64,000 bases of DNA from Paenibacillus alba (lineage in GTDB: Bacteria; Bacillota; Bacilli; Paenibacillales; NBRC-103111). Below, in pieces: positions 55,201-64,000 of the stretch (the stretch's first letter is position 1; every line of letters begins with the position of its first letter). The stretch spans positions 62,001 through 126,000 of the forward strand of contig NZ_JABMKZ010000010.1 in assembly GCF_013204855.1 (NCBI RefSeq), in the 5' to 3' direction. A program made the position numbers and the translations under genes. The notes beneath the pieces are model-generated. The model saw only the letters and a list, made by a program, of their open reading frames with translations. It was not told where the DNA came from and ran no database searches.

Positions 55201-56045
55201 CGATTTCAAGAAGTGTGCTTTATCAGACACTGCTGACACTTGCGGGCAATCTGACGGCTTCCGACCCAAGTTCGCAGGAGATCCCAATATCAACGGAAGC
55301 GCTCGCCTCAACACCCCGTGTTCTGCTCGTTGAAGATAATGAAATCAATCAAACCGTTGCCAGAACATTGCTGGAGAATATGAATTGTAATGTTCAAGTA
55401 GCCACTGGGGGCTACGAAGCCCTGCAAGATTTAGAAAACAGCTCTTTTGACTTGATTTTAATGGACATTCACATGCCCGGTTTCGATGGCATTGAAACAA
55501 CGAAACGAATTCGACTCCAACCGAAGTGGAGACAGATCCCGATTATTGCGGTCACGGCGGATTCAACCTTAGAGAAACGGCTGGATTGTATCCGTGCAGG
55601 CATGAATGCCATTATCACTAAACCGATCATTCCCGATCGATTATTTGCTGTCGTTGAAGCGTCTCTAGAACAAAGCCGGAGGATGGCTGCACCTATTCTT
55701 CATACAGAAGAGGCATTGGCCCGGGTTGGTGGAAATACGGAGATATATAAGGGGATGCTGCGCAAATTTGTAGCTCAAACTGCTTCGGTCATCGAAGATT
55801 TAACCTATGCCATTCATCTCGGCAATGATGAGGAAGCGATAGGACTTCTACATGCTTTGCGCGGTTCGTCCAGCAATCTATCTGCCGCTCGCGTATTCGC
55901 CGCGGCTACTCTGCTTGAGGAAATGCTCAAACAAACGAATGAACCGGATGATATTCAAGCCCAGCAAATTGAGAATCAGCTGCAATCGTTGGCAATTGCC
56001 ATGGAAGAGGTTTTGCCTATCATCCAAAATCTGCTGGTCGATTGA
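52299..56045 (+). CDS. Multidomain hybrid histidine kinase (Cache-HAMP-PAS-PAS-HK-REC-REC-Hpt)
   Basis: 1,248 residues with GGAGG before the ATG. In order: TM1 (~8-30), an extracellular Cache-type sensor (~35-275), TM2 (~283-308), HAMP (~308-358), two PAS domains (~365-485 and ~490-605), HisKA with [11 protein letters not shown] (His633), HATPase with N and G boxes ([25 protein letters not shown]), a first receiver (Asp914), a second receiver (LMDIHMPG, Asp1056), and Hpt with [12 protein letters not shown] (His1185). The complete His-Asp-His relay is in one chain. No separate output regulator gene follows, so its partner lies elsewhere. The first receiver is divergent (EDHPD) and may be mainly regulatory. 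Confidence 0.93.
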   Translation: MSSSLRFKLVTLLVLITSISIAVVGITNYVLSRNKLIDQLKEQSISSVSNSAKNLYDFLSIRVAEVELVSRVSVMKNGTQSEQLSYLTQELETGGNRYFSMGVVDLNGQLVLTTGKTLNIRNEERFQDALQGKTCLSDPYFGKITGKYLISILTPVFDENNKVTSFVHFSLDAQQAFLEHLHTPLEKGEIIIVNHQGLVLFHTFTKQLLGLNIFTEYPSLTPIFKTAFQQDAGYMDESYDGGQKARWFYARVPKLDWYLAYSMPVSDFEAPASPLLWSTIGLIVLAAAIIFLLISFTANTLIIKRIKQILHVTESVAAGDFYIKPLRIKSNDDLGALAHSINGMIENLRELFEPFEAFIQHNNYAMIVTDPQFTINHINSRATELLGYSLADVHKATPLLWLDQDQLIERAAQYSSELGEHVPADCTALVIRTLRHLKEDIEWIWRHKDGSRIFVQLSVSSITHPSGALKGYVFIARDISDIKESNETKERLLTIVESARDAIISFDQNGHIFYMNQAGRSSIGLEEGDTAHKHFRDLIDIMNNIDFDEGLATAIQKGFWECEAEVMTKEQRQIFVSIIIVPHFPAEKGELYYSAITRDITDRIQAKQELIRAKQEADEANLTKGIFLARMSHEIRTPLNGIVGLSHLMERTTMSKLQRDYMSKITRSSLALSQIINDILDFSKLEVDKLAIVHHSFQLDETIDRVCETLSVLLGHKPVDFICDIQDDVPLGLIGDSLRLYQVLLNLTSNAVKFTDQGTVTLRVEVEQLHEEDVQIGFTITDSGIGMNEEQIGKLFQPFVQADDVTSRKFGGTGLGLVISKNIIENMGGTIAVSSQQVVGSQFRISLPFAFCPEPAKTQVLLPLRAFVVEDHPDLNRVLVQTLQAMCTEVAGVYAWKEARRAIEVIPIDLLLLDMEAVDMYGEDVWLDMLAACNRQQIKTIIYTTLPGRDALEQLPAQAVPHAILVKPISRSVLYQTLLTLAGNLTASDPSSQEIPISTEALASTPRVLLVEDNEINQTVARTLLENMNCNVQVATGGYEALQDLENSSFDLILMDIHMPGFDGIETTKRIRLQPKWRQIPIIAVTADSTLEKRLDCIRAGMNAIITKPIIPDRLFAVVEASLEQSRRMAAPILHTEEALARVGGNTEIYKGMLRKFVAQTASVIEDLTYAIHLGNDEEAIGLLHALRGSSSNLSAARVFAAATLLEEMLKQTNEPDDIQAQQIENQLQSLAIAMEEVLPIIQNLLVD

Positions 56046-56126
56046 AAAATGTGCTGATTTATGTCACTATATGCATATGCTTTTCTTTTGTCAGAGCATG
56101 CAATTTATACGTATAGGTGGTTAATC

Positions 56127-57038
56127 ATGACAGTACAAAGTGAAAGCGCTCCTTACCGCATTTTGTTGTATTATAAATTCGTTACCGTTATGGATCACGA
56201 AGCATTAGCCCGTGAACATTTGGCTTATTGTAAAAAGCTCGGCGTCAAAGGGCGTATTTTGTTTGCTCCTGAGGGTATTAACGGAACTTTATCCGGTACA
56301 GTTGAACAAACGGATGCTTACATGGCCATGATGCGGCAAATCCCTTTGTTTCAAGATATGGTCTACAAGATAGATGAGAATGATGGGCATGCTTTCAAAA
56401 AGCTGTTCGTCCGCCCCAAGAAAGAGCTCGTCACCTTCCGTTTGGAAGAAGATGTGAACCCCAACACATTGACAGGTACTCATCTGAAGCCTAAGGAATT
56501 TTATGAAAAGCTGAAGCAGGAAGATGTTATCGTACTTGATGGGCGCAATCACTATGAATTCGATATCGGGCATTTCCGCGGCGCTATTCGGCCAGAGGTC
56601 GAGACGACCAGAGAATTTCCTGAGTGGATTCGCAATAACCTGCAAGACTTCAAGGATAAACCGATTCTGACTTACTGCACAGGCGGTATCCGCTGCGAGA
56701 AGCTATCTGGATTCCTTATTCAGGAAGGCTTCAAAGACGTCTACCAACTCGATGGCGGTATTGTCACCTATGGGAAAGACGAAGAAGTGCAAGGCCGACT
56801 TTTCGATGGCAAATGCTACGTCTTCGACGAGCGAATTTCAGTCCCGATCAACCGGACTGAGGAAGATATTGTAGTTGGCAAGTGCTACCACTGTGGAACA
56901 GCGGAAGACCGCTACATTAACTGTGCCAACGATCTCTGCCATTTGAAGCACATCTGCTGCGAAGCTTGTGAAGAGGAGCATAACAGCTTCTGCTCCAAGG
57001 AATGCGAGGAGAAGACGCTTAGCTCGCTTGAGGCTTAA
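56127..57038 (+). CDS. trhO: tRNA uridine(34) hydroxylase TrhO (YceA family)
   Basis: 303 residues from ATG 56127 (AGGTGG upstream). The N-terminal ferredoxin-like part ([14 protein letters not shown]) is followed by a rhodanese domain with catalytic Cys184 in [10 protein letters not shown]. The C-terminal Cys-rich extension ([28 protein letters not shown]) probably binds Zn. TrhO makes 5-hydroxyuridine at position 34 of certain tRNAs using oxygen, and prephenate-derived precursors feed the alternative pathway. It is a single-gene unit ended by a strong hairpin. Confidence 0.95.
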   Translation: MTVQSESAPYRILLYYKFVTVMDHEALAREHLAYCKKLGVKGRILFAPEGINGTLSGTVEQTDAYMAMMRQIPLFQDMVYKIDENDGHAFKKLFVRPKKELVTFRLEEDVNPNTLTGTHLKPKEFYEKLKQEDVIVLDGRNHYEFDIGHFRGAIRPEVETTREFPEWIRNNLQDFKDKPILTYCTGGIRCEKLSGFLIQEGFKDVYQLDGGIVTYGKDEEVQGRLFDGKCYVFDERISVPINRTEEDIVVGKCYHCGTAEDRYINCANDLCHLKHICCEACEEEHNSFCSKECEEKTLSSLEA

Positions 57039-57091
57039 TGGCTTTCTGAGCGAGAGTCTTTCATAATTAAATAACCATCCGCATATAACAA

Positions 57092-57130
57092 ATTGCCGCT
57101 ATCTGGCTAGAAGAGCCAGATAGCGGCAAT
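57092..57130. terminator. Bidirectional terminator with a perfect 17-bp stem
   Basis: ATTGCCGCTATCTGGCT and AGCCAGATAGCGGCAAT are separated by 5 nt, with a T-run on each strand. It lies between convergent trhO and the glycosidase. Confidence 0.9.
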
Positions 57131-57141
57131 TTTAATACGCG

Positions 57142-60100
57142 CTAGTTCGCAATTGCTTCGGTAATCGTATACACGCCATTGACAACGGTGTTGAACGTGT
57201 AGGCAACCTCATTGGTATGTCTCGTAGTGCCTTGCGTTGCAGGGACCGTATTGCCGTTTTTGTCTTTGACAACGATGCCATTCGCCCAAGGTGATACCAA
57301 GGTCACTGATTTACCAGCGTCACTGATGATTTCGGCTGACAGCACCTTTCCGTTTTTCAGTTCACTAGAAACACGGAATGCATTTTTCGCACGCAAGGTA
57401 ACAAATTTGGCATCAACGTTTTTACTCCATGCCGGGAATAGACGCATCTCGAACGTTCCTCCAGAAATGTCATTTAATTCGTTCTGCAGCAGCATGCTGT
57501 TAACACTTTCAAGCGCACCGCTATTTTCATAAGAGGCTCCGCTGTCGTAGAACTTCTTGCTATTGTAGATCATGTTCAGCGTTCTATGGAGTGCATTGGT
57601 TAATTTATCCGCATCAACTCCTAATCTCGCGGCAATGGTATACGATTTGGAGAATCCATTGAGTGTCCCGCCATTGAAATGGGGATTAAAATAATCGCCA
57701 TAATCGAAGGTATCCTTGGCAATTTGAAGAAGCGCAGGATCTGACCCTATGTTGATCAATTCACTCGGATGAACGGAACCTTCCATGACAACAGGCTGGT
57801 TGTTATTCGAGATCTGAGCTGCCCACGGTAAATCGTAGTATTTCACTTGAATGGGGTTGCTGCTCTCAACGCCGCCAACAAAAATCTCTTTGTTGTGGTT
57901 AAAACCAAGTGCGGCCAATTGACTTACGGTAGTCGGGTTGTTCGTGCTTGTCGGAATCGGAGCCAGATTGGCAAGTACCTCCTGGCATTTAGCAACCAAA
58001 TCCGCATCTACATTTAATCGCTGCGCCATTTCCATATAATCTCTGAATGTTGATCGGATATAACCCATATCCATGGAAGCATTGACGTTCCATCCTCCTT
58101 CATTATTTGCGCTATTATATACCCAGTATTTACCGTCCTCTTTCTTGACTACAAAATCACAGTAAAATTGCACCACTTTTTTGATAGCGGGATAAATAAA
58201 CCTCTTCAGATCTTCTTCATCCCTGTTGTACAGCCAATCCCATTCTAAGGCACGGGTGAACAAAGCGACGTTTGTCTTTTGGTCACTTGACAATTGAGGG
58301 ATCTTTTCGCTTGCAATCGGGGCAGGATCCAACATTCCGTAGTAGGCCATTATTGGCAGCGTATGCCTGTCGGCTTGAGCACCCTGATACCCCCTATCCG
58401 CCGTTCTTTTTTGCTCAAAACTTAAAGAATTCACGAGATCCGCGTAATAGGGCTGAAGCATATCTGTGCGGTTACTGGAATGTACCCCGTAGAATGGCGC
58501 TTCATAGTTATAGTTCAAAACGGCATGACCATCGGCTGCTGAATTATCATTCGTATTGAATAAACCGTTCAAACCACCTACTACATTCGGCTGCTCGGCC
58601 CAATCCGGCGTTTGACGAATGGCGGAGCCCAGTATATAAAGCGTTGTGTAGTAGTAATTTTGTATGACCGGGTCGGCTAATTTCACATACGATTTCAACC
58701 AATAATTTTTCCACCAATTCAGATGATAAGCACGAGCTGTATCAATCGATGCTTCCGTTATAGCATTTAATTTCTGTACAGCGGTATTTTTCACAGTCGT
58801 TATATCTTTGGTAACGAGGATAGAACCAGTTCCTTGCGGCCCTTTCAATCCACTGTGCGTATACAACACGGTAGCAATTTTCGCCGTCTCTCCCGGATTC
58901 AGCGTTAACACAATGGTGTTGCCCGCTCCCATCTGATAGTTACCCGCGATCACTTTGGTTGCCGTTGCTCCCCGGAAAACAAATCCGCTTTCATTATCTC
59001 GCGTCAGCCAAATCGCATTTCCGTCGGTTCCGCCAGCATTCGTGACGCCGCTAGTTTCCGGGCTCGTCAATTGAATTTTGACTTTTTGCGGACCCGCAGC
59101 AGTGCTATCCAAGGTCACATTCGTAAACATGGTGTTCTGGTCATCCGCGACCCAAGTCTTGTAACTGACCAAATTACTGTTATACTCCATTTTGCTGCGG
59201 ATTTCGGCATTCAAAATATCGCGTTCGTGCGAGAATCGTCCGTTATTCGTCTTAGGAGGATTGATTACATTGGCGCCGTTATTATACAAATCAATATCCG
59301 TAATACGCGCGGAGGTCATATCATTGGGGAAATGCAGCGTTGCATATTGGGGGTCTACAGGTGTCGTTGTGTACACCCTTAAGTATTTGGCGGTGATAGG
59401 CGCAGCAAAATCAAACGTATTGCTATAAACAGACGCATACACACTGCCGGTCACGCTCTTTATCGTCGTCCAACTGGTCCCATTATTTGATGTTTGGATA
59501 TCATAGTCATAGAGGTTATACTTCGTTTCATCTGGAAAAAGTACACTATGATGCTTGATTACGATCTTGTTGAATGTAAATGGATCTCTTCCTTGAACAC
59601 TGACCCATTTTGGCAAAGGACGCGGCAATCCGGTTGTTTGGGAAACTTTTTGCGTAAAAGATATCCACTCCGTGCCCTCATTCGAATCAAAGGCATAGGA
59701 GGGACTATAATTTTGCGGATTCGCCTCATTATCTCCAGAGGAATTAGAGGAGTCGAATGTAAATGGAGGTTTTGGACTCGGAGGCACTGGAACAATGGGG
59801 TCACCATTTGCAAATGTTAATCTGGCATTCATGATTTTTTTACCAGCCCAGGCATTGCCGCTGGCAAGGAAATAGCTTTGCTGATTTTTCAAGGCATCGG
59901 AGACGACACCGAAGGTTCCATTGCCCATCAGCATGCCCGAATTCATATATTTGTTGTTAATACCCGTGTCCACTTGAGTCGATTGTATAGCCGTAAGTCC
60001 GGACAAGAGTGTATTCAATTCAGGCCAATTGACTTCCGCTGATGCTGGAACGATACTCATCGTCGTTTCATTGCTTTCAGAAGGGAGAGCCACACTATTT

Positions 60101-61158
60101 CCGGCAAAATCAGCCTTAACCATATACGTACCGATGTCTATCGGAGGAGCACTTCTCCATGTTGCACCCAGCGTAAGCGCTTTATATTTGTAAATATAGG
60201 GCACCTGTATTGGATACGAAACAGCCCCTGTCATCGGAACATTCACTCCTGTATACGTGTAGGACTTGCTCTCCAGAGAAAGGTTGACGGTTGCTTTGGT
60301 TATCGTGAGAAGGGCGACATTGCTCACCGCGCTGTTATACGTCTCATTCCCTGCAAAAGTAGCCTTTACGTCATATTGGCCGATTTGGGATGGGGCAGTT
60401 GTCGTAAAAGCTTCTGTCACGCCATGCTTTTTATACAGATACGAATAGGGAACTTGGGTATAGTCAGCGCCTCCCTTGTAAGCGATTGGAGCGGTTGCGC
60501 CATCCGTATACCAGTTGATTGGATCGCCCGTGTAACCGACTGTCCGATTATTCAAGGTTATGACTGGATCCCTGTTATACAATGTACTCACGGCATCGCT
60601 GCTGCTGAAGAGCTCAATTTCAGCCAGACGAGCTTCCATACCGCCTGCTGCTTGTCCTAAAGATTGCTCCGGGGTGCCATATTCTACTTTAAAATAACGG
60701 GCGGTAACAGGCGCTGCAAGTGTACGCTGCGTGACATCATAGATGTTTTTATCCACCTGATCCACTTGAGTCCAGTTGACATCGTCCGTACTTACGCTCA
60801 CTTTGAAGCTTAGAGGATTTAAGCCCTTGTCTCCAATTACCCCATTGTGGTGAAGCACATATTTGGAGATCGTCTTATCTGAGGGAAACTGAACTTTCAG
60901 CCAATGCGGCCTAACATTATGGTTAGAAGTCCAGGTAGAGATAGCGCCCGAGACGCTCCCATCTATCGTTCTGACGGCCTTCATGCCATTCCACTCACTG
61001 CTCGCCGTTACCACAACACCCGGCAACCTGGTCAATGATTGCTCATTCGGCGACGCAAATACGAAATTTGTTTGAAGAGATGAGAGCAAGCATGCTGCTA
61101 CTCCACAGGCAATCAATTTCCTTACGGCCAGTTGGACGAATCGATTTGTTTTGATCAC
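57142..61158 (-). CDS. Secreted multi-modular glycosidase, GH95-like (alpha/alpha)6, paralogue 1
   Basis: 1,338 residues with GTG 61158 after AGGAGG. A signal peptide ends near VFA (~residue 35). Then come an F5/8 type C module (~40-190), two MBG-like Ig-fold repeats (~195-375; YTGDPINWYTDG, YTGVNVPMTGAV), the N-terminal beta-domain of the catalytic unit with a second F5/8C module embedded (~470-640), and a helical barrel (~805-1240). The barrel includes WAEQPNVVGGLNGLF, YNYEAPFYGVHSSNR, NNEGGWNVNASMDMG and SVHPSELINIG, followed by a short beta C-domain. The layout resembles GH95 fucosidase/galactosidase-type enzymes, but the catalytic residues are not confirmed. There is no wall anchor, so it is probably released. 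Confidence 0.8.
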   Translation of the reverse strand: MIKTNRFVQLAVRKLIACGVAACLLSSLQTNFVFASPNEQSLTRLPGVVVTASSEWNGMKAVRTIDGSVSGAISTWTSNHNVRPHWLKVQFPSDKTISKYVLHHNGVIGDKGLNPLSFKVSVSTDDVNWTQVDQVDKNIYDVTQRTLAAPVTARYFKVEYGTPEQSLGQAAGGMEARLAEIELFSSSDAVSTLYNRDPVITLNNRTVGYTGDPINWYTDGATAPIAYKGGADYTQVPYSYLYKKHGVTEAFTTTAPSQIGQYDVKATFAGNETYNSAVSNVALLTITKATVNLSLESKSYTYTGVNVPMTGAVSYPIQVPYIYKYKALTLGATWRSAPPIDIGTYMVKADFAGNSVALPSESNETTMSIVPASAEVNWPELNTLLSGLTAIQSTQVDTGINNKYMNSGMLMGNGTFGVVSDALKNQQSYFLASGNAWAGKKIMNARLTFANGDPIVPVPPSPKPPFTFDSSNSSGDNEANPQNYSPSYAFDSNEGTEWISFTQKVSQTTGLPRPLPKWVSVQGRDPFTFNKIVIKHHSVLFPDETKYNLYDYDIQTSNNGTSWTTIKSVTGSVYASVYSNTFDFAAPITAKYLRVYTTTPVDPQYATLHFPNDMTSARITDIDLYNNGANVINPPKTNNGRFSHERDILNAEIRSKMEYNSNLVSYKTWVADDQNTMFTNVTLDSTAAGPQKVKIQLTSPETSGVTNAGGTDGNAIWLTRDNESGFVFRGATATKVIAGNYQMGAGNTIVLTLNPGETAKIATVLYTHSGLKGPQGTGSILVTKDITTVKNTAVQKLNAITEASIDTARAYHLNWWKNYWLKSYVKLADPVIQNYYYTTLYILGSAIRQTPDWAEQPNVVGGLNGLFNTNDNSAADGHAVLNYNYEAPFYGVHSSNRTDMLQPYYADLVNSLSFEQKRTADRGYQGAQADRHTLPIMAYYGMLDPAPIASEKIPQLSSDQKTNVALFTRALEWDWLYNRDEEDLKRFIYPAIKKVVQFYCDFVVKKEDGKYWVYNSANNEGGWNVNASMDMGYIRSTFRDYMEMAQRLNVDADLVAKCQEVLANLAPIPTSTNNPTTVSQLAALGFNHNKEIFVGGVESSNPIQVKYYDLPWAAQISNNNQPVVMEGSVHPSELINIGSDPALLQIAKDTFDYGDYFNPHFNGGTLNGFSKSYTIAARLGVDADKLTNALHRTLNMIYNSKKFYDSGASYENSGALESVNSMLLQNELNDISGGTFEMRLFPAWSKNVDAKFVTLRAKNAFRVSSELKNGKVLSAEIISDAGKSVTLVSPWANGIVVKDKNGNTVPATQGTTRHTNEVAYTFNTVVNGVYTITEAIAN

Positions 61159-61189
61159 AGAATAGCCTCCTTTATTAAGGTGCCGCCGA

Positions 61190-61255
61190 GGTTCGCTTGA
61201 AAGCGCCTCAGCCCGTCAACGCCAAAGAAGCAATAAACATCAACACAACAGCCAA
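61190..61255 (-). pseudogene. Remnant of a lipoprotein signal peptide
   Basis: The minus strand reads LAVVLMFIASLALTG, then a TGA stop where the lipobox Cys would be, then GAFKRT. This is the hallmark N-terminus of a solute-binding lipoprotein. A strong AAGGAGGTGAGG lies about 50 nt upstream. No binding-protein body follows; the next gene is the glycosidase. The rest of 61256-61435 has no feature I can support. Confidence 0.35.
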
Positions 61256-61435
61256 ACTTCATTCGATACGACCATTTTCATCTTCGTATCCTGGATACCT
61301 AACCTCACCTCCTTCCAGCCTTCTGATGAATCTCATCTTGCCTTTTTTGCAAATCCGAATCTTGGGCAAAAACGCCTCCAAACCAAAAATAGAAGTAGGA
61401 TGGAAGCGTCTTTTCCTTACATATTCATTACACGA

Positions 61436-64000
61436 TTATGGTTTTTCTGTAATCGTGTATGTGCCATTGACAACGGTGTTGAATGTATATGCAACCTCAT
61501 TGGTATGTCTCGTCGTGCCTTGCGTTGCAGGGACCGTATTACCGTTGTTGTCTTTGACAACGATACCGTTCGCCCACGGAGATACTAAAGTGACTGGTTT
61601 ACCCGCTTCGCTGATAATTTCGGCTGACAGCACTTTCCCGTTTTTCAATTCGCTCGAAACCCGGAATGCGTTTTTCGCGCGCAAGGTGACGAATTTGGCA
61701 TCGTAGTTTTTGCTCCACGCCGGGAATAGGCGCATTTCGAAGGTTCCGCCTTCCATATCGGTCAATTCATTCTGAAGCAGCATGCTGTTGACACTCTCCA
61801 GCGTACCGGTAGCTTCAAAATTTTCGCCTTCGTAGAAATTATTGCTATAGATATTCATGCTCAGGTTTCTATGGAGTATATCGGTTAACTGATCCGCTTT
61901 ATATCCTAATCTTGCGGCAATCGTGTACGATTTAGGAAAACCATTGGCTGCGCCGCCATTCGTATGCGGATTTAAATAGTCGCCGTACTCGAAGGTATCC
62001 TTGGCAATCTGAAGCATGGCAGGGTCCGAACCGATATGGATCAGTTCACTCGGATGAACGGAGCCTTCCAGGACAACAGGCTGGTTGTTGCTCGAGATGT
62101 AAGATGCCCACGGCAAATCATATACTCTATCTTGAATCGCGTTATAGCTCTCAACGCCTCCCACAAAAATCTCCTTGTTGTTACTAAAGCCAAGCCCGGC
62201 TAATTTGCTAACGGTCGTCGGGTTGTTCGTACTTGTCGGAATCGGTGCCAAATTGGCAAGGATCTCCTGACATTTGGCGACCAGATCCGCATCGACATTT
62301 AAGCGCTGCGCCATTTCCATATAATCTCTGAATGTTGTTCGGATGTAGCCCATGTCCATGGAGGCATTAACGTTCCAACCCCCTTCGTTATTCGCACTAT
62401 ATTCAACCCAGTATTTACCATCTTCTTTTTTGACCACAAAATCAACGTAGAACTGTATGGTCTGTTTAATGGAAGGATAAATAAATCGTCTCAAATCTTC
62501 ATCATTTCTGTTGTACTGCCAATCCCACAGCAATGCCCGCGTATAGAGAAGGACATTTGTTTTTTGGTCGCTGGACAGTCGGGGATTTTTTTCATTTGCA
62601 ACCGGCACAGGATCCATCATTCCGTAGAAAGCCCTTAATTGTCTATGTTGTCTGCCGGTCTGAACGCCTTGATATCCTCTGTCAGCCGTTTCATGCTGCC
62701 AATAACTTAAACCATTCACAACATCTGCGTAATAAGGCTGAAGCATATCCGTCCGATTACTGGAATGCACACCATAGAACGGTGCTTCATAGTTATAGTT
62801 CAACACGGCATTGCCGTCGGCTGCTGCATTATCATTCGTCACGAACAGGCCGGTCAAACCTCCGACCACATTCGGCTGCTCGGCCCAATCAGGCGTTTGA
62901 CGAATCCCACTGCCCAGAATATAAAGACTAGTGAAATAGTAATTTTGGATGACCGAGTCGGCTAATTTCACATACGACTTCAACCAATAACTTTTCCACC
63001 AGTTCAGGTGAAAGGAACGGGCTGTATTGATCGATGCTTCCGTTACGGCATTTAACTTCTGTACAGCGATATTTTTCACGGTCGTGATATCTTTGGTGAC
63101 GAAGATCGTGTTGGTTCCTTCAGGTTGTTTCAGTCCGCTGTGCGTATACAACACGGTAGCGATTTTCGCCGTCTCGCCGGGATTTAGGGTCAAGACAATG
63201 GTGTTGTTCGCTCCCATCTGATAGTTGCCCTGGATCACTTTGGTTGCTGTTGCTCCCCGGAAAACAAATCCCGATTCGTCGTGTCTGGTCAACCATATGG
63301 CATTGCCGTCGGTTCCCGCTGTATTGGTCACTCCGGCAAGTACCGGACTCGTCAATTGGATATTCACTTTTTGTGGACCGGTAGATGAGCTGTCCAACGT
63401 AACATTCGTAAACATCGCATTCTGGTCGTCTGCCGTCCAGGTCTGGTAGCTGACCAAATTGCTGTTATACTTCATTTTGCTGCGGATTTCGGCATTCAAC
63501 ATATCGCGTTCGTGTGAGAAGCTTCCGTCATTCACTTTGGGCGGATTAATCACATTGGTGCCGTTGTTATACAAATTAATATCTGTAATGCGCGCGGAAG
63601 TCATATCTTTGGGGAAATGCAGCGTTTCATATAGCGGATTCACAGGTGTCGTTGTGTACACCCTCAAGTATTTGGCGGTAATCGGCGAAGCAAAATCAAA
63701 CGTATTCGAATAGACAGACGAATATACACTGCCAGTGACACTTTTAATCGTGGTCCAAGCTGTTCCATTATTGGAAGTTTGAATATCATAATTATAGAGA
63801 TTGTACTTCGCCTCATCAGGAAAAAGCAGACTATGATGTTTGATTTCGATCTTGTTGAAAGTAAACGGCTGGCTTCCTTGAACACTGACCCACTTCTCCA
63901 GAGGACGGGGCACTCCGGTTGTTTGCGACACTTTTTGTGTCGTAGAAAGCCATTCCGTACGCTCATTCGAATCAAATGCATTGCCTACCGCTCGGTTATA
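61436..64000 (-). CDS. Secreted glycosidase paralogue 2 (5' part beyond the window)
   Basis: The frame is open to the window edge, giving 854 visible residues, and the protein clearly continues N-terminally. It reads YNRAVGNAFDSNERTEWLS at the edge, matching the embedded F5/8C module of paralogue 1. From there to the C-terminus the two align almost without gaps and by eye are well over 70% identical, including the barrel motifs (GGLTGLFVTNDNAAADGNAV, NNEGGWNVNASMDMG). The N-terminal modules and signal peptide are out of view. It is upstream of paralogue 1 on the same strand, so the pair is a tandem duplication and possibly one operon. Confidence 0.85.
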   Translation of the reverse strand, partial: YNRAVGNAFDSNERTEWLSTTQKVSQTTGVPRPLEKWVSVQGSQPFTFNKIEIKHHSLLFPDEAKYNLYNYDIQTSNNGTAWTTIKSVTGSVYSSVYSNTFDFASPITAKYLRVYTTTPVNPLYETLHFPKDMTSARITDINLYNNGTNVINPPKVNDGSFSHERDMLNAEIRSKMKYNSNLVSYQTWTADDQNAMFTNVTLDSSSTGPQKVNIQLTSPVLAGVTNTAGTDGNAIWLTRHDESGFVFRGATATKVIQGNYQMGANNTIVLTLNPGETAKIATVLYTHSGLKQPEGTNTIFVTKDITTVKNIAVQKLNAVTEASINTARSFHLNWWKSYWLKSYVKLADSVIQNYYFTSLYILGSGIRQTPDWAEQPNVVGGLTGLFVTNDNAAADGNAVLNYNYEAPFYGVHSSNRTDMLQPYYADVVNGLSYWQHETADRGYQGVQTGRQHRQLRAFYGMMDPVPVANEKNPRLSSDQKTNVLLYTRALLWDWQYNRNDEDLRRFIYPSIKQTIQFYVDFVVKKEDGKYWVEYSANNEGGWNVNASMDMGYIRTTFRDYMEMAQRLNVDADLVAKCQEILANLAPIPTSTNNPTTVSKLAGLGFSNNKEIFVGGVESYNAIQDRVYDLPWASYISSNNQPVVLEGSVHPSELIHIGSDPAMLQIAKDTFEYGDYLNPHTNGGAANGFPKSYTIAARLGYKADQLTDILHRNLSMNIYSNNFYEGENFEATGTLESVNSMLLQNELTDMEGGTFEMRLFPAWSKNYDAKFVTLRAKNAFRVSSELKNGKVLSAEIISEAGKPVTLVSPWANGIVVKDNNGNTVPATQGTTRHTNEVAYTFNTVVNGTYTITEKP

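Noticed and set aside
1-64000. tRNA or rRNA genes, CRISPR arrays, prophage or intact insertion sequences
   Set aside because: I looked for TTCGA-arm/CCA patterns, spaced repeats, integrase/terminase and transposase motifs while reading and saw none that would stand up.

Overview
The window looks like chromosomal DNA of a Gram-positive, endospore-forming, Paenibacillus-like bacterium. The evidence is a Firmicutes-type Shine-Dalgarno (AAGGAGG) before almost every gene, TTG and GTG starts, a YhbH/SpoVR sporulation pair, an SLH-anchored secreted protein of nearly 1,800 residues, cre-like and Fur-like boxes, and large F5/8C-domain glycosidases. I saw no tRNA, rRNA, CRISPR array, intact transposase or phage structural genes.

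Layout. (1) 1-7978: an RNA-repair island. The minus-strand operon is a 29-codon leader ORF, an RlaP-type nucleotidyltransferase, RtcB ligase and an AAA+ ATPase (cut by the window edge). A second, separately transcribed RtcB lies beside it, a PIN-toxin/antitoxin pair sits between the two ligases, and two overlapping WYL-domain regulators are divergent from the second ligase. (2) 7990-10702: two FMN-dependent NtaA/DmoA-type monooxygenases behind an AATTCC-N13-GGAATT operator. (3) 10703-13810: a Fur-boxed FecCD-FecCD-FhuF siderophore module with no ATPase or binding protein. (4) 13895-21688: a RpiR regulator, a binding lipoprotein, a fused permease, an ATPase and a PHP phosphoesterase, flanked by a cysteine-type (phytase-like) phosphatase and a HAD phosphatase. 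I read this as import and internal hydrolysis of a phosphorylated organic compound. (5) 21767-29480: a Wadjet (jetD-A-B-C) plasmid-defence operon. (6) 29711-33160: an AT-rich three-gene glycan cluster (polyprenyl-P sugar transferase, GT4, FAD enzyme). (7) 33245-38545: the SLH/beta-helix surface protein with a cre-like site.

(8) 38888-46547: an accessory patch with two Uma2-type proteins, a decayed toxin-antitoxin pair, a retropepsin-like protease remnant, a 53-bp templated duplication, small ORFs, and the conserved yhbH-spoVR operon. (9) 46624-57038: mostly housekeeping and signalling genes: phosphodiester glycosidase, aldo/keto reductase, nicotinate phosphoribosyltransferase, SPW protein, chemoreceptor, hybrid histidine kinase and TrhO. 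(10) 57142-64000: two tandem paralogous secreted (alpha/alpha)6 glycosidases with discoidin modules. The second runs off the window.

A recurrent hairpin family (four clear copies and one degenerate one) forms several of the terminators. The most interesting loci are the double-RtcB/RlaP/AAA/WYL island and the predicted organophosphate-use island.
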